The notes under the pieces were generated by a model. That model was given only the letters and a program-made list of their open reading frames with translations. It was not told where the DNA came from and did not search any database. The translations under genes and the position numbers were made by a program. A stretch of DNA of 64,000 bases from Candidatus Raymondbacteria bacterium RIFOXYA2_FULL_49_16 (GTDB lineage: Bacteria; Fibrobacterota; OXYB2-FULL-49-7; XYB2-FULL-49-35), in assembly GCA_001789205.1 (NCBI GenBank), contig MFYT01000109.1:19803-83802 (forward strand), read 5' to 3'. This document shows, piece by piece, positions 36,522-45,344 of the stretch. Each line of letters opens with the position of its first letter. The stretch's first letter is position 1.

Positions 36522-38204
36522 ATGTCTCGCATTCTTAATATCTTCTGGGTATTCATTCTGGGCATCGCAGCATCAGCCGCCTTTGCCGATGCCGCGGCCA
36601 AGGCCACGCAGCTCGAAGGCGAATTCAAGCTAGGACCCGCAATCATCCTCATTATCATGCTCTGCACCTTTGTCATTGTGGGTCTGTTGAACCGGGCCAA
36701 AGACACATCGACCTACTGGGCTGCGGCGCGAAAAATATCGCCTGTTGGCGCAGGCATGGCCATTGCCTCGAACTGGATGAGCGCTGCCTCGTTTCTGGGC
36801 ATGGCGGCCATCATGTACGGCTCCGGTTACCACGGTCTCTCGTACGTAGTGGGCTGGACCGGCGGTTATGTACTGCTGCTGGTCCTCATGGCGGGCCAGA
36901 TACGGCGATATGGCAAATATACAGCCTCAGACTTCATCGGCGATCGTTATTATTCCCGGGGTCTCAGGGGCGTTGGCGCGGCTGTGGCCATTTTCATTTC
37001 GTTCAGCTATTGTGTCGGGCAATTCGCGGGTATAGGCCTCATGTTCAAATGGATCCTGGGTATAAACTATACCTGGTCCATTATCATTGGCGCCTCGGTC
37101 GTATTGTCCTATACGCTTATATCGGGCATGCTCGGTGTCACAAAAAACATGCAGATCCAATACGTGATCATCATCGTTTCGTTCATGTTACCGCTTTTTA
37201 TTCTTATGCATAAATTCGGATACTTTATTATACCGCAGCTGGGTTATGGGCATTTGGTATCGGATATCGTCGATGGCCTTGACAAAGTCAAGGGTGTCAC
37301 GGCTATGGGGCACAATTTTGCCATTCTGCCCTCTCCTGAATTTGCCATGCCCTGGGATCCCTCCACAGGCATGAGCTCCTTCCAATGGATCGCCATCTGC
37401 TTTTCACTCATGATAGGCACCGCCGGCCTTCCCCACGTCATTCAGCGCTTCTACGTTGTGCCAAACGCAAACGACGCGCGCTGGTCAGTGGTCTGGGGCC
37501 TCTTTTTCATATGCCTGCTCTACTGGAGCGCGCCCATATATTCAGCATTCGGCAAAGTTCTTTCAGCAAGTCCCGAAGTCGGCGTACTCGCCAAGGACGC
37601 GATTGTCGTCTATACGGCGCAGTTGGGTAATGTGTTTCCCCTCATTGTAGGCCTGCTTGCCGCAGGCGCGGTCTCAGCCGCCTTTTCAACAGTCGCGGGC
37701 CTGCTGGTTGCCGGCGCATCAGCCTTCTCGCACGATCTGTATTATAAAACAATCAACCCGGCCGCTTCGGAACGGACACAAATGCTCATCGCACGCGTCT
37801 GTACCATTCTCATGGCCGCTGCCGTGGCCCTTGTCGCGCTCATGAACCTGGGCCTCATTGCCCAGCTGGTTGCCGTGGCCTTTTCCCTTGCCGGTTGCAC
37901 CATTTTCCCACTGTTCCTGCTTGGTATCTGGTGGGGCGGATCGAACCGCGCGGGCGCATGGGCGGGCCTCCTTGCCGGTATCGGAGTTTCGCTGGTTGCG
38001 CTGATCTATTTCGTGGTTGGCAAATTCGGCGGTACGCTTCCGGCGCAAGCATTTGTCAATTACTATCTAAACGCGTGGTATTTCGCCTGGTTTGGGGCGC
38101 CGCTTGCCATCATCGTAAACATCGTTGTCTCAACCGCCACGGGCAAGGACACGCCGGAAAAGATTAAGGAATTCCTTTATCATACGGTGCACGGCAACGA
38201 ATAG
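36522..38204 (+). CDS. Sodium:solute symporter (ActP/VC_2705-type)
   Basis: Sodium-coupled symporter of the SSS family (560 aa) with about 13 helices, probably for acetate or another small carboxylate. The sequences YWAAARKISPVGAGMAIASN, ASDFIGDRYYSRGLRGVGAA, and GLPHVIQRFYVVPNANDARW are typical of the ActP branch. An N-terminal signal-like segment (AASAAFADAAAK) occurs as in ActP. AGGAG precedes the ATG. It is the large partner of the preceding small subunit and precedes a sensor protein, together a recurrent module in environmental bacteria. Confidence 0.88.
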   Translation: MSRILNIFWVFILGIAASAAFADAAAKATQLEGEFKLGPAIILIIMLCTFVIVGLLNRAKDTSTYWAAARKISPVGAGMAIASNWMSAASFLGMAAIMYGSGYHGLSYVVGWTGGYVLLLVLMAGQIRRYGKYTASDFIGDRYYSRGLRGVGAAVAIFISFSYCVGQFAGIGLMFKWILGINYTWSIIIGASVVLSYTLISGMLGVTKNMQIQYVIIIVSFMLPLFILMHKFGYFIIPQLGYGHLVSDIVDGLDKVKGVTAMGHNFAILPSPEFAMPWDPSTGMSSFQWIAICFSLMIGTAGLPHVIQRFYVVPNANDARWSVVWGLFFICLLYWSAPIYSAFGKVLSASPEVGVLAKDAIVVYTAQLGNVFPLIVGLLAAGAVSAAFSTVAGLLVAGASAFSHDLYYKTINPAASERTQMLIARVCTILMAAAVALVALMNLGLIAQLVAVAFSLAGCTIFPLFLLGIWWGGSNRAGAWAGLLAGIGVSLVALIYFVVGKFGGTLPAQAFVNYYLNAWYFAWFGAPLAIIVNIVVSTATGKDTPEKIKEFLYHTVHGNE

Positions 38205-38225
38205 CTGCCACGTGTTTTCTAATTA

Positions 38226-40802
38226 ATGGTGGAAAGCCCCCTGGCTGAAACGCGGGGGCCTTCTAACAAAGTCATGGTTGCGGAGAAAAAACGCATCACA
38301 CGCATATCAAACGGTTTTTTCGGCCGCATGGCCCTTCCAACGCTGCTAACTATTTGTCTTTTTGTCGTTTCCATTTTCGCGGTCATTATTCCCGCCTTCA
38401 AGGCAAACATGCTCGACCGGAAACGGGAAACCATTCGGGAGCTTACGCGATCGACAGCCAGCGTATTGAAGGAGTTGGAAGGTGAACACCGTGCGGGCAG
38501 GCTGACCCTTGAGGAAGCGCAGGGCAACGCCATCCGTTGCATAGAATCCCTCCGATACGGCGACGAAGGCAAGGACTACTTCTGGATCACGGACATGCAT
38601 CCATTTATGATCATGCATCCGTACAGAAAAGATCTGAACAACACGGACCTCACTGGTTTCACGGACCCCCATGGAAAAAAACTCTTCGTTGAATTTGTCA
38701 ACACCGTACGCAAAAGCCGCGCGGGATATGTCGAGTATATGTGGCAATGGAAAGACGACTCCGCGCGTATCGTTCCCAAACTCTCGTATGTGGAGGAATT
38801 CGCCCCATGGAAATGGATCATAGGCACCGGCATCTACATCGAGGATGTGCGCGCTGAAATCAACCGGCTTACCACATGGCTTATAAGGATTTCCGGTGTC
38901 ATTACACTGCTCATGGCAATTCTGCTGCTTATTATCATGCGTCAGGGCCTTTCCTCAGAACAGCGGCGCCGGCAAGCGGAAGAGCGGTTGCGCGAATCCA
39001 AAGAACGGTACCTGGCCCTGGTCGAAGCGAATACTGACGGTCTGATCCTGGCTATTGATGGGGTCTGTGCCTATGCAAATCGACGGGTTCTGGCCATGAC
39101 CGGCTATGGACCGGATGAAATCGTTTCCCAAAATCTGGATGCCCTGCTTTTTGCCAAGGAAAACGATACACCCTTCCCCATCAACGCCCCCTCACCTGCC
39201 GAGGCGCGTCTGAAGAAAAAAAAGGAAGGTTTTGTCGATATTGTCTGCACCGCGACCGACATCTCCTTTTCCGGAAAAAAAGGCAGGGCGCTTTTGATAC
39301 GGGACATAAGCGTCGAACAGCATGCTGTGCAACGCCGGATGATCGAGGAACGGGAACAATTCATTGCGGAACTTCAAGCAGCCCAGCTTTTCCTCAGCCA
39401 ACCGGTGAAAGATATCGCCGCTCCCGTACGCCATTGTCCCATGGCAACACCTGTGCGCGAGGCAGCGGAACTGATGTCGCAGGATCGGTCAGGCGCGGTC
39501 CTGGTCACCTCAACATCAAATGATTTTATCGGCATTGTGACTGACGCGGACCTCAGGGCCCGGTGTGTTGCCCGGAAAAAAGAGGCCACTATCCCGGTGT
39601 TTGAAATCATGAGTTCGCCCCTGGTCACTATTTCGGACAACGCGCTGGTCTACGAAGCAATGCTGCTTATGCAGCACCATGGAATAAACCATCTGGCTGT
39701 CAAAGACGCCCGTGGAAAAATCGTTCAAACCGTAAGCCACCGGGAGGTTTTACAGGTGCACCGGTATTCCTCAACCTTCCTTGTCCGGGAAATCAGCGCT
39801 GCCGAGACAGTGCAGGAGATGGCAGGCAACCGCGACCGCCTGCCCATGCTGATAAAGGCGCTTCTGGACAGCGGCGCCAATGCACGCACGCTCACACGTA
39901 TCGTCTCCCAGGTCTCTGACACGGTTGTCCATAAAGTATTGGACCTTGCCATAGAGGAATTGGGCGTTCCTCCCTGCGCCTTCGCCTTTGTGGTCCTGGG
40001 CAGCGAGGGACGTGAGGAACAGACCCTTGCCACAGACCAGGACAATGCCATAATATACGAGGAAAATGCGACTGAGACCGCCCGGAGCTATTTCCTCAAA
40101 CTCGGTGAAACAGTCTGCACCAGCCTTAACCGGGTGGGTTTCAATACATGTCCGGGAGAAATTATGGCGAGCAATCTAAAATGGTGCCAGCCCCTTTCTC
40201 AATGGAAGTCCTATTTTTCCCAATGGATCAATACGGCAAATCCGCAGGATCTCATAGATGTGAATGTTTTCTTTGATTTCAGATTTGTCTACGGCGATAT
40301 CCGCCTGCCCGCGGGTCTGCACGAGCATATCGATAGTGAATGTGGCAATAAAGCGGCCTTTTTCATGCACCTTGCGAAAAACGCCCTGGCAATTAAGCCG
40401 CCCCTGGGCATATTCGGCGCTCTCCGTCTCGACTTAAAAGGGGAACATCCTGAAACCTTTGATATAAAAAAAGCAATGATGCCCCTGGTCGATTTCGCCC
40501 GTATCCAGTCGCTCAGAAAAAAAATCTCCCAGACCAATACACCCAACAGACTTGAAGAATTCACACGGGCTGGGGGTATTGATGATTCACGGCTGAAAGA
40601 GGTCTTACAGGCATACGATTTTCTCATGCATGTACGGTTTAAACACCAGATAGCCCTTATTGAGGCCCACGAGGCCCCGGATAACAACATCAGCCCAGCG
40701 GCCCTCACTGCCATCGAATTGGCCTTGCTGAAAAAAATATTCAGCCAGTTCGAGGACCTTCAGACAAAGCTCAGTTTTGAATTTACCGGAACAGCGGGAT
40801 AA
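38226..40802 (+). CDS. Membrane sensor with sCache, PAS, CBS pair and DUF294 nucleotidyltransferase domains
   Basis: An 858-aa multi-domain signalling protein. From the N-terminus: membrane helix (about 36-58), sCache_2 sensor (about 60-215, with DYFWITDMHPFMIMHPYRKD and YVEEFAPWKWIIGTGIYIE), second helix (about 218-240), PAS (about 258-365), CBS pair (about 400-515), DUF294 nucleotidyltransferase-like domain (FVVLGSEGREEQTLATDQDN, with the GSxxR and DxD-like motifs), and DUF294_C. It probably senses a small ligand and regulates the symporter. The usual homologues have cNMP-CBS-DUF294; the Cache and PAS input is unusual. ATG 38274 is an alternative start; neither has a strong ribosome-binding site. 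Confidence 0.85.
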   Translation: MVESPLAETRGPSNKVMVAEKKRITRISNGFFGRMALPTLLTICLFVVSIFAVIIPAFKANMLDRKRETIRELTRSTASVLKELEGEHRAGRLTLEEAQGNAIRCIESLRYGDEGKDYFWITDMHPFMIMHPYRKDLNNTDLTGFTDPHGKKLFVEFVNTVRKSRAGYVEYMWQWKDDSARIVPKLSYVEEFAPWKWIIGTGIYIEDVRAEINRLTTWLIRISGVITLLMAILLLIIMRQGLSSEQRRRQAEERLRESKERYLALVEANTDGLILAIDGVCAYANRRVLAMTGYGPDEIVSQNLDALLFAKENDTPFPINAPSPAEARLKKKKEGFVDIVCTATDISFSGKKGRALLIRDISVEQHAVQRRMIEEREQFIAELQAAQLFLSQPVKDIAAPVRHCPMATPVREAAELMSQDRSGAVLVTSTSNDFIGIVTDADLRARCVARKKEATIPVFEIMSSPLVTISDNALVYEAMLLMQHHGINHLAVKDARGKIVQTVSHREVLQVHRYSSTFLVREISAAETVQEMAGNRDRLPMLIKALLDSGANARTLTRIVSQVSDTVVHKVLDLAIEELGVPPCAFAFVVLGSEGREEQTLATDQDNAIIYEENATETARSYFLKLGETVCTSLNRVGFNTCPGEIMASNLKWCQPLSQWKSYFSQWINTANPQDLIDVNVFFDFRFVYGDIRLPAGLHEHIDSECGNKAAFFMHLAKNALAIKPPLGIFGALRLDLKGEHPETFDIKKAMMPLVDFARIQSLRKKISQTNTPNRLEEFTRAGGIDDSRLKEVLQAYDFLMHVRFKHQIALIEAHEAPDNNISPAALTAIELALLKKIFSQFEDLQTKLSFEFTGTAG

Positions 40803-41034
40803 AAGCAGAGTCTCAAAGTACCCAACCTCTCTGAAAATACCCATAAAGCATTGTAAGACAACAAATAAGGCAAATAAAATGCCAATTGTAATAATTGTAG
40901 AAAAATGTGATATATATCATAGAACAAAGAGTTTTATTTTATTATTTTATTTAAATACTTTTTATAATGAATTTGCCAGTAAAACTTGAAACAATTGGGG
41001 AAATAACAGGGAGACAGACATCGTATCTGATTTA
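40803..41034. other. AT-rich intergenic region with a palindrome
   Basis: No gene is seen. Around 40905-40920 the sequence ATGTGATATATATCAT contains the perfect palindrome GATATATATC and could be a regulator site or -10 region for the following gene. TTGTAA (40886-40891) lies 19 bp before TATATA. Low confidence. Confidence 0.3.
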
Positions 41035-41586
41035 TTGGCAGCTCCTTACTGCATGGTCTTCTCCAACAAGCCCGATTGGTATTTAATCTTTGTCGAGCCT
41101 GAACAATTCCTCCAGCTAACCCTGTTTCTGAAAAACCATGGCTATGAACGGAAAAAAGACATAAAATATGATGGCTATTCAAAAAATTTCTACCGATTTG
41201 AAAAAAAGACCGTGCATCAAGATAAATCAATGCTCATCAGGGTAAATATTTTTTTCTCCATTCCCGAACTTCTCCGAATACAGAACAATGAAGACTATAA
41301 AAAAATCGCTGATAGCAATACATTTAAAATTGAAACCATCCCACCCAGGCAACTACAGGCCAAGTCCATACTAAAGAGGCGCATACGATATTCCCTGTTA
41401 AAACAAAGGATCGCCAAAACATTCTGGGTTCTTGGTCTTGTTGGGGTATGTGCAGTACTGGGTAAAGCTGTGTGCATGGCACTCAGCAACGATGCCCCAA
41501 TAAATGAGAACCTGATAATCATTGAAAAACTTGATCATCTGGAGAGAATGGTCAAAGACCTCTCCAAATCTGAAAATAAACCTTGA
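41035..41586 (+). CDS. Hypothetical protein with C-terminal membrane helix
   Basis: A protein of about 180 aa, not recognised. The first 120 residues look globular (NKPDWYLIFVEPEQFLQLTL), followed by a membrane helix (TFWVLGLVGVCAVLGKAVCM) and a coiled tail (IIIEKLDHLERMVKDLSK). The frame is open from 40990. No ATG is well placed: TTG 41035 and ATG 41053 are candidates, while the only ribosome-binding site (AGGGAG, 41008-41013) points at an ATC at 41020. The stop overlaps the TTG start of the next gene, so the two are probably co-translated. Confidence 0.55.
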   Translation: MAAPYCMVFSNKPDWYLIFVEPEQFLQLTLFLKNHGYERKKDIKYDGYSKNFYRFEKKTVHQDKSMLIRVNIFFSIPELLRIQNNEDYKKIADSNTFKIETIPPRQLQAKSILKRRIRYSLLKQRIAKTFWVLGLVGVCAVLGKAVCMALSNDAPINENLIIIEKLDHLERMVKDLSKSENKP

Positions 41587-43157
41587 AAACCAGAGAAAAC
41601 ACCCTCTACCTGCTGCTTACTGTTCTCTTTTTGCTTGTGGCAGTCCCAAACATATACGCTAAACTGTATATCTGGAGCGGCCACTATAGCCCTGTATGGG
41701 ACGACCCCATGAATTGGAGCACGCCCGATGACGGGACTTGTCCCAATACCATAGCTGATACTGCTGTCTTCGATTCTTTGTCCAAGGGACCCTGCGAACT
41801 CAAACGCGATATCAGCCTGCAGAACCTGGAATGCCGTCCTGGTTTCGAATATTCCCTGGATTTGTCGTTCCGTACACTGATGATCGCGGGAAACGCCGAC
41901 TTTTCCATGGGAACCCTCATTGCTGATGACGCAAATATAATCTTTGAGGGACCTGCAAAAAATGTGCAGGTTTTTAAAACCAATCCAAACGCGCGATTCA
42001 ACAGTATAACAGTTATTGGTCAAAGCACAGTGCAGATTGCTGGCGAAATGTTTGAATGCGGTGAATTGACCCTTTTCTCCGGGGCCTGGAGATGGAGCAC
42101 TGGCCAGAACATTATTTCCCGGGGCATGACGATAAGCGACAGCGCTGGAATGATCTTTGATGATAATGTGACCGTGAACATCACATCGGGCAACGCGGAT
42201 CTCAGGGGATTGAACAATCTGACGCTTGGCACAGGAGACACACTCTGTTTTTCCGCACCGGCCGACACCCAGGTGTTTATTCCAAGAACAGGCTTGCTGT
42301 TTCCCAATATAAAGAAAATGAACGCTGGCGTGGTACTGGTCTCAGGCGGCGCTTTAAAGGCCGGTGCGCTCATCCTTATTGACGGAACCTGGCAATGGGG
42401 AGAACAAGGGATCGATACGGTCCTTTTAATAAAAAAGAATGAGAAATCAACCATGATTTTTGACAGTAATACAGTGCAGTTAACCGGAGGTGAGATCGGA
42501 TTCCTGGGGTGGACGAGTGTAAACGCCCAGACCATGCCTTCGGGATTCCAGCGTACGACTCAACAAACCCAAGCCAAACGAGATGATTTGCGATATGGCA
42601 TAACAGGCCAGTCGTGGTTTACTTGGCTGCCGGATACCGTGGTCATCAGGGAAAGGAACTTGGCGTTGGAATTGGGTATAAACCTCTTTTTCCCCTCCCC
42701 TGCGTTATTCACCACTGATACTGTCGACAACCTTGGATACACCATGGGGATACTGTTTCCCATATATATTCAACATGCGCTTTGCTGGTACAGTGTCAGG
42801 GCCATTATGCATGGTTCGGCCGCTCCCTGGGAAAAAGGGAGGGTCTATCTTACCGGGATTAACGAGCTTCTCGTGGGCAAGGCGGTATATATCAAAAAAA
42901 TGCCGTTCGAACTTTCACCTTTTGCGGGTCTTGGGTTTGACAATGGGATTGTGATAAGCAACTCTTCCCAGGAGGGTTTCAAAGGCCATCAGGTGCACTA
43001 CTTTCTCTATGCCTCTCTCGGCGCTTTTATGCGGCGGAATGCCACAGTATTGAGGCGGGACCTTGTTGAGGGGCTAAAAATCAGCTTTTCCAGCGCGCTA
43101 ATACCCAATGAAGACACTAAAGTACGCCTCAGCATATCATTGGTGATCGGTTATTAA
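41583..43157 (+). CDS. Secreted beta-helix-like protein with outer-membrane barrel C-terminus
   Basis: A 524-aa protein with a signal peptide ([21 protein letters not shown]). Residues about 27-310 are short repeated beta strands as in right-handed beta-helix surface proteins ([20 protein letters not shown]). Residues about 340-524 look like an outer-membrane beta-barrel and end in aromatic SISLVIGY, as outer-membrane proteins recognised by BAM do. The TTG start at 41583 overlaps the upstream stop (TTGA). An autotransporter-like arrangement is possible. Function unknown. Confidence 0.6.
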   Translation: MKTRENTLYLLLTVLFLLVAVPNIYAKLYIWSGHYSPVWDDPMNWSTPDDGTCPNTIADTAVFDSLSKGPCELKRDISLQNLECRPGFEYSLDLSFRTLMIAGNADFSMGTLIADDANIIFEGPAKNVQVFKTNPNARFNSITVIGQSTVQIAGEMFECGELTLFSGAWRWSTGQNIISRGMTISDSAGMIFDDNVTVNITSGNADLRGLNNLTLGTGDTLCFSAPADTQVFIPRTGLLFPNIKKMNAGVVLVSGGALKAGALILIDGTWQWGEQGIDTVLLIKKNEKSTMIFDSNTVQLTGGEIGFLGWTSVNAQTMPSGFQRTTQQTQAKRDDLRYGITGQSWFTWLPDTVVIRERNLALELGINLFFPSPALFTTDTVDNLGYTMGILFPIYIQHALCWYSVRAIMHGSAAPWEKGRVYLTGINELLVGKAVYIKKMPFELSPFAGLGFDNGIVISNSSQEGFKGHQVHYFLYASLGAFMRRNATVLRRDLVEGLKISFSSALIPNEDTKVRLSISLVIGY

Positions 43158-43174
43158 ACGGCGGGATAAAAAAA

Positions 43175-43248
43175 TCGGGGCGAGTGGATTTGAACCACCG
43201 GCCACTTGGTCCCGAACCAAGTACGCTACCAGGCTGCGCTACGCCCCG
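43175..43248 (-). tRNA. tRNA-Pro (anticodon CGG)
   Basis: On the minus strand a full cloverleaf of 74 nt is visible: acceptor CGGGGCG/CGCCCCG, D-arm AGCGCAGCCTGGTAGCG, anticodon stem ACTTGG/CCAAGT with loop TTCGGGA (anticodon CGG), and TpsiC arm CCGGTGG..TTCAAATC..CCAC. The 3' CCA is not encoded; a run of seven T residues follows directly and probably ends the transcript. Its 5' half is duplicated at 45792, which marks it as the integration site of a mobile element. Confidence 0.93.
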
Positions 43249-43250
43249 AA
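43222..43250. repeat. Direct repeat (att-like), copy within tRNA-Pro
   Basis: 29 bp identical to 45792-45820, covering the 5' end of tRNA-Pro (acceptor strand and D-arm) plus two bases upstream. Outside the repeat the sequences differ at once. Confidence 0.85.
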
Positions 43251-43259
43251 TGAACGAAT

Positions 43260-43289
43260 AAGATAAAACAAATCAACGGATTGAAACAA
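43260..43289 (-). promoter_or_regulatory. Possible present-day promoter of tRNA-Pro, supplied by the element
   Basis: Minus strand TTGTTT (43289-43284), 18 bp, TATCTT (43265-43260), about 12 nt before the tRNA 5' end. It lies in element DNA, not in the ancestral flank. Confidence 0.4.
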
Positions 43290-43368
43290 GGCTTCTCTCT
43301 GAAAAAAGGGTTCTCGTGTCTGCCATCATTTTAACGTATCTTGTTTAATTTCGATGGACTTTTATTGG

Positions 43369-43382
43369 CAATGGACACCTGG
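43369..43382. repeat. Left copy of a 14-bp inverted repeat (CAATGGACACCTGG)
   Basis: Perfect inverted match with 45472-45485. Includes one of three TGGACACC boxes in the element. It may be a recombinase arm-type site. Confidence 0.5.
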
Positions 43383-43588
43383 TGGACACCTTAAAAAATG
43401 TTAAGCATGATGGAAAAAGCAAGCGCACGGGGCCTTTTAGGAGCTTTAGCAGGCTGGGGCTGGGAATTTTGTATACGGACGGCCTTATCTTCAATCCCTG
43501 GCCTATCCCTGTACGCAGACAGAGCAGGTGAAGGCAGGGTGCGGCTTCACCTGCGCGCCTATAGTTCAACACATGGCGCAGAAAAGAC

Positions 43589-43617
43589 TTGATTATTACC
43601 TTTAATAGTTATATATT
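43589..43617 (+). promoter_or_regulatory. Promoter of the toxin-antitoxin operon
   Basis: TTGATT (43589-43594), 17 bp, TATATT (43612-43617). Seven bases after the -10 is the ATG of the toxin (43624), so a leaderless mRNA is predicted. Confidence 0.65.
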
Positions 43618-43623
43618 ACTTTT

Positions 43624-43890
43624 ATGGGATATAGTGTAACGGTCAAGCGGAAATTGGATAGGGAACTATTAAGGCTTCCACCTGGCGTTAAAAAGTTGCT
43701 TTTCTTGCTGGTCGAGGACTTAAAGGCGGACGGACCATATCAACCGGCATGGCCCAATTATTCCCCCCTTGGCAGCGGGAAATACCATTGCCATTTGAGC
43801 CATAAGTATGTGGCTTGCTGGATTTGGCAAAAAGGAACCATAGAAATCGAGGTGTACTATGCTGGCAGTCGTGAAAACGCCCCATATTGA
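43624..43890 (+). CDS. RelE/HigB-like toxin
   Basis: An 88-aa protein with the RelE/ParE-like toxin shape: basic N-terminal helices (VTVKRKLDRELLRLPPGVKK), a central SPLGSGKYHCHLSHKYVACW strand region, and a C-terminal strand EIEVYYAGSRENAPY. Such toxins cut mRNA at the ribosome or poison gyrase. The toxin precedes and overlaps the antitoxin by 32 nt, as in HigBA-type systems. It has no ribosome-binding site but a promoter placed for a leaderless start. Confidence 0.75.
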   Translation: MGYSVTVKRKLDRELLRLPPGVKKLLFLLVEDLKADGPYQPAWPNYSPLGSGKYHCHLSHKYVACWIWQKGTIEIEVYYAGSRENAPY

Positions 43891-44230
43891 GATTTCCCTT
43901 AATGGCGCGGGTGCAAAAGAGGCGGTGTCCTGGCTTTCCAAGAAATTTGATGTTGAAGTGATCTCCCCGGACGCGCCCGAAAGTGAAACCGTGAACATTG
44001 ATGACACGGAGTTCTGGACCGAGATGCAGCGTAACCGTGTTGGAAACCTGCTTGAAGCGGCGCGCCTGAAGGCCGGGTTCACCCAGGAACAGGCTGCAAA
44101 GACTATGGGGGTCAAGCAGAACATGATAAGCGATTACGAGAATGGACGGCGGCGGCTGTCCCAGCGCATGGCGCAGCGGTTCGCGGATGCGCTGGGGGTC
44201 AAAGTCGAACGGTTCTTTAATAGAAAATAA
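43859..44230 (+). CDS. XRE-family antitoxin
   Basis: A 123-aa protein. Residues 1-60 probably bind the toxin; residues about 60-118 form a Cro/C1-type HTH (ARLKAGFTQEQAAKTMGVKQ, then NMISDYENGRRRLSQRMAQR). Together with the preceding toxin it forms a type II toxin-antitoxin module that likely represses its own promoter. Intact while the rest of the element is broken. A terminator follows 28 nt after the stop. Confidence 0.8.
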   Translation: MLAVVKTPHIEISLNGAGAKEAVSWLSKKFDVEVISPDAPESETVNIDDTEFWTEMQRNRVGNLLEAARLKAGFTQEQAAKTMGVKQNMISDYENGRRRLSQRMAQRFADALGVKVERFFNRK

Positions 44231-44258
44231 TTTCATTGTTTTCGAGGTCCATGGCAAT

Positions 44259-44290
44259 GCCCTGCTTAAAACCGGGGCTTTTTTATTTTT
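44259..44290 (+). terminator. Rho-independent terminator after the antitoxin gene
   Basis: GCCCTG (44259-44264) pairs with CGGGGC (44273-44278, one G-U pair), loop of 8 nt, followed by TTTTTTATTTTT. Confidence 0.8.
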
Positions 44291-44379
44291 AGGTGCATTG
44301 CAGACTGGGGTACAATGTATGCGGGCGGTATTACGTTGAGGGGATGGTTCAAAGCCAAGAAAATTATCATGAAGGCAAA

Positions 44380-44404
44380 ACCCCGGATGGACGGGGTAAT
44401 TTTT
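44380..44404 (+). terminator. Terminator-like hairpin upstream of the HTH gene
   Basis: ACCCCG (44380-44385) pairs with CGGGGT (44392-44397), loop GATGGA, followed by AATTTTT. Could be a terminator or attenuator before the HTH gene. Confidence 0.5.
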
Positions 44405-44440
44405 GGCCGGTAGTTGATAAATCTTTTCGCGGGTGGCAAG

Positions 44441-44638
44441 GTGATTTTAGAAACAAGGCATGACATTAAGGGGCGCGTGATTACCCAGGGGAAAACCCTT
44501 AAGCTCCTTGCGGTCGAATCAAAGCTTTCCTACAATCGGCTTTCCCGGATCGTGAATGGTTTTTCAGAAGCGCGCCCTGAAGAAATGGCAGCAATATGCC
44601 GGACGCTGGCAGCATGGGAACAACGGGGGGTGAAATAA
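44441..44638 (+). CDS. Small helix-turn-helix protein (Cro/C1-like)
   Basis: About 65 aa. The segment LLAVESKLSYNRLSRIVNGF is a Cro/C1-type HTH with recognition helix, so it is probably a phage or plasmid-type regulator. Start is uncertain: GTG 44441 has GGTGG upstream; TTG 44414 is possible. Its TAA overlaps the ATG of the next frame (TAATG). Confidence 0.55.
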   Translation: MILETRHDIKGRVITQGKTLKLLAVESKLSYNRLSRIVNGFSEARPEEMAAICRTLAAWEQRGVK

Positions 44639-44808
44639 TGCTCGTTTCACCGGCCATTTTAACGGATGCGCGTTTTACATGCTTGTCACCTTTGGCGCGC
44701 CATTGCCTGCTGACGCTTGCCCTACGAGCGAATAAACAGGGTTGCTGTGAACCTTCCCAGGCGCGGATCGTGTCGGACATGGGTATCCCAAGCGAATTGA
44801 TACGTTAA
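44638..44808 (+). pseudogene. Truncated HTH replication-initiator-like protein
   Basis: A 56-codon frame starts like the helix-turn-helix initiators of phage and integrative elements (ILTDARFTCLSPLARHCLLT, then SQARIVSDMGIPSE) but stops at 44806-44808, within the HTH. The following frame (open from before the stop) continues as a DnaB-like fragment, so a deletion has probably fused two unrelated pieces. Confidence 0.55.
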
Positions 44809-44867
44809 ACCGGACGGCTGCGGACACTCTGAAACTGTCGGACAACGCAACGCCGTTAAAAACCGTA

Positions 44868-45344
44868 TTGGATTACTTGCGGTTGACCGCTCCGGCCTGC
44901 CTGACACCTGACGGACTAAAAGCGGTTATCCGGTTTCATGTTTCCTTGTTCAAGGTCAAAGTCATTGCGATAGATTTTCTGACAAAAATAATTGTTGATC
45001 CCAGGTATGAGAACGCAGAGCGCGGGAAAATCTGTGCGCGCCTTTCAGCCCTTGCCCGTGAATTACATATTGCTGTCCTTCTGGTTGTCCAGCTAAACAA
45101 GACCGCTGAACAGGTTGAAAATCCGCATATCGGCATGATTGAAGGCAGCGGACAGATAGGACAATTTGCAGACGTGATTTTTATCCTTGTGAACGAATCC
45201 AGGACGCGGACAGATGCGCCGGGGAACATTGCAGGGGAACAGCGCTTGAAACTGCATATTACCCAGCGTCAAGGCGCTTGTTCTAACTGGCTTCCCATTC
45301 GTGCGCGATTACAAACACTTGATTTCCAGGAGGAAAGTCTATGA
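44868..45344 (+). pseudogene. DnaB/RepA-type helicase C-terminal fragment
   Basis: The open stretch encodes the C-terminal half of a RecA-fold helicase: VKVIAIDFLTKIIVD (Walker B-like), ARLSALARELHIAVLLVVQL, and IEGSGQIGQFADVIFILVNE are the DnaB motifs H2-H4. Walker A and the N-terminus are missing. No valid ATG start. Right after its TGA an ATG with a perfect AGGAGG (45328-45333) opens a frame that ends after four codons, a sign that a third gene was also lost here. Confidence 0.6.

Larger units (their letters stand above)
43249..43623. other. Element left arm, no confident gene
   Basis: 375 bp. It holds a promoter-like sequence for the tRNA (43260-43289), and two TGGACACC boxes 11 bp apart (43372-43379, 43383-43390) that could be integrase arm sites. 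Open frames on both strands here (about 65-75 codons) have no recognisable protein features and no ribosome-binding site, so I call no gene. The toxin promoter lies at its end. Confidence 0.5.

Noticed and set aside
38190-38222. Terminator after the symporter gene
   Set aside because: CACGGCA and TGCCACGTG can pair only with a bulge, and the sensor gene follows at once.
40905-40920. TGTGA-N6-TCATA as a Crp-type site
   Set aside because: Only one good half-site, and the two cNMP proteins in the window lack a Crp-type HTH. Kept only as a palindrome.
43345-43592. Open frames of 64-75 codons on both strands in the element's left arm
   Set aside because: No ribosome-binding site, no family resemblance, and both strands are equally open.
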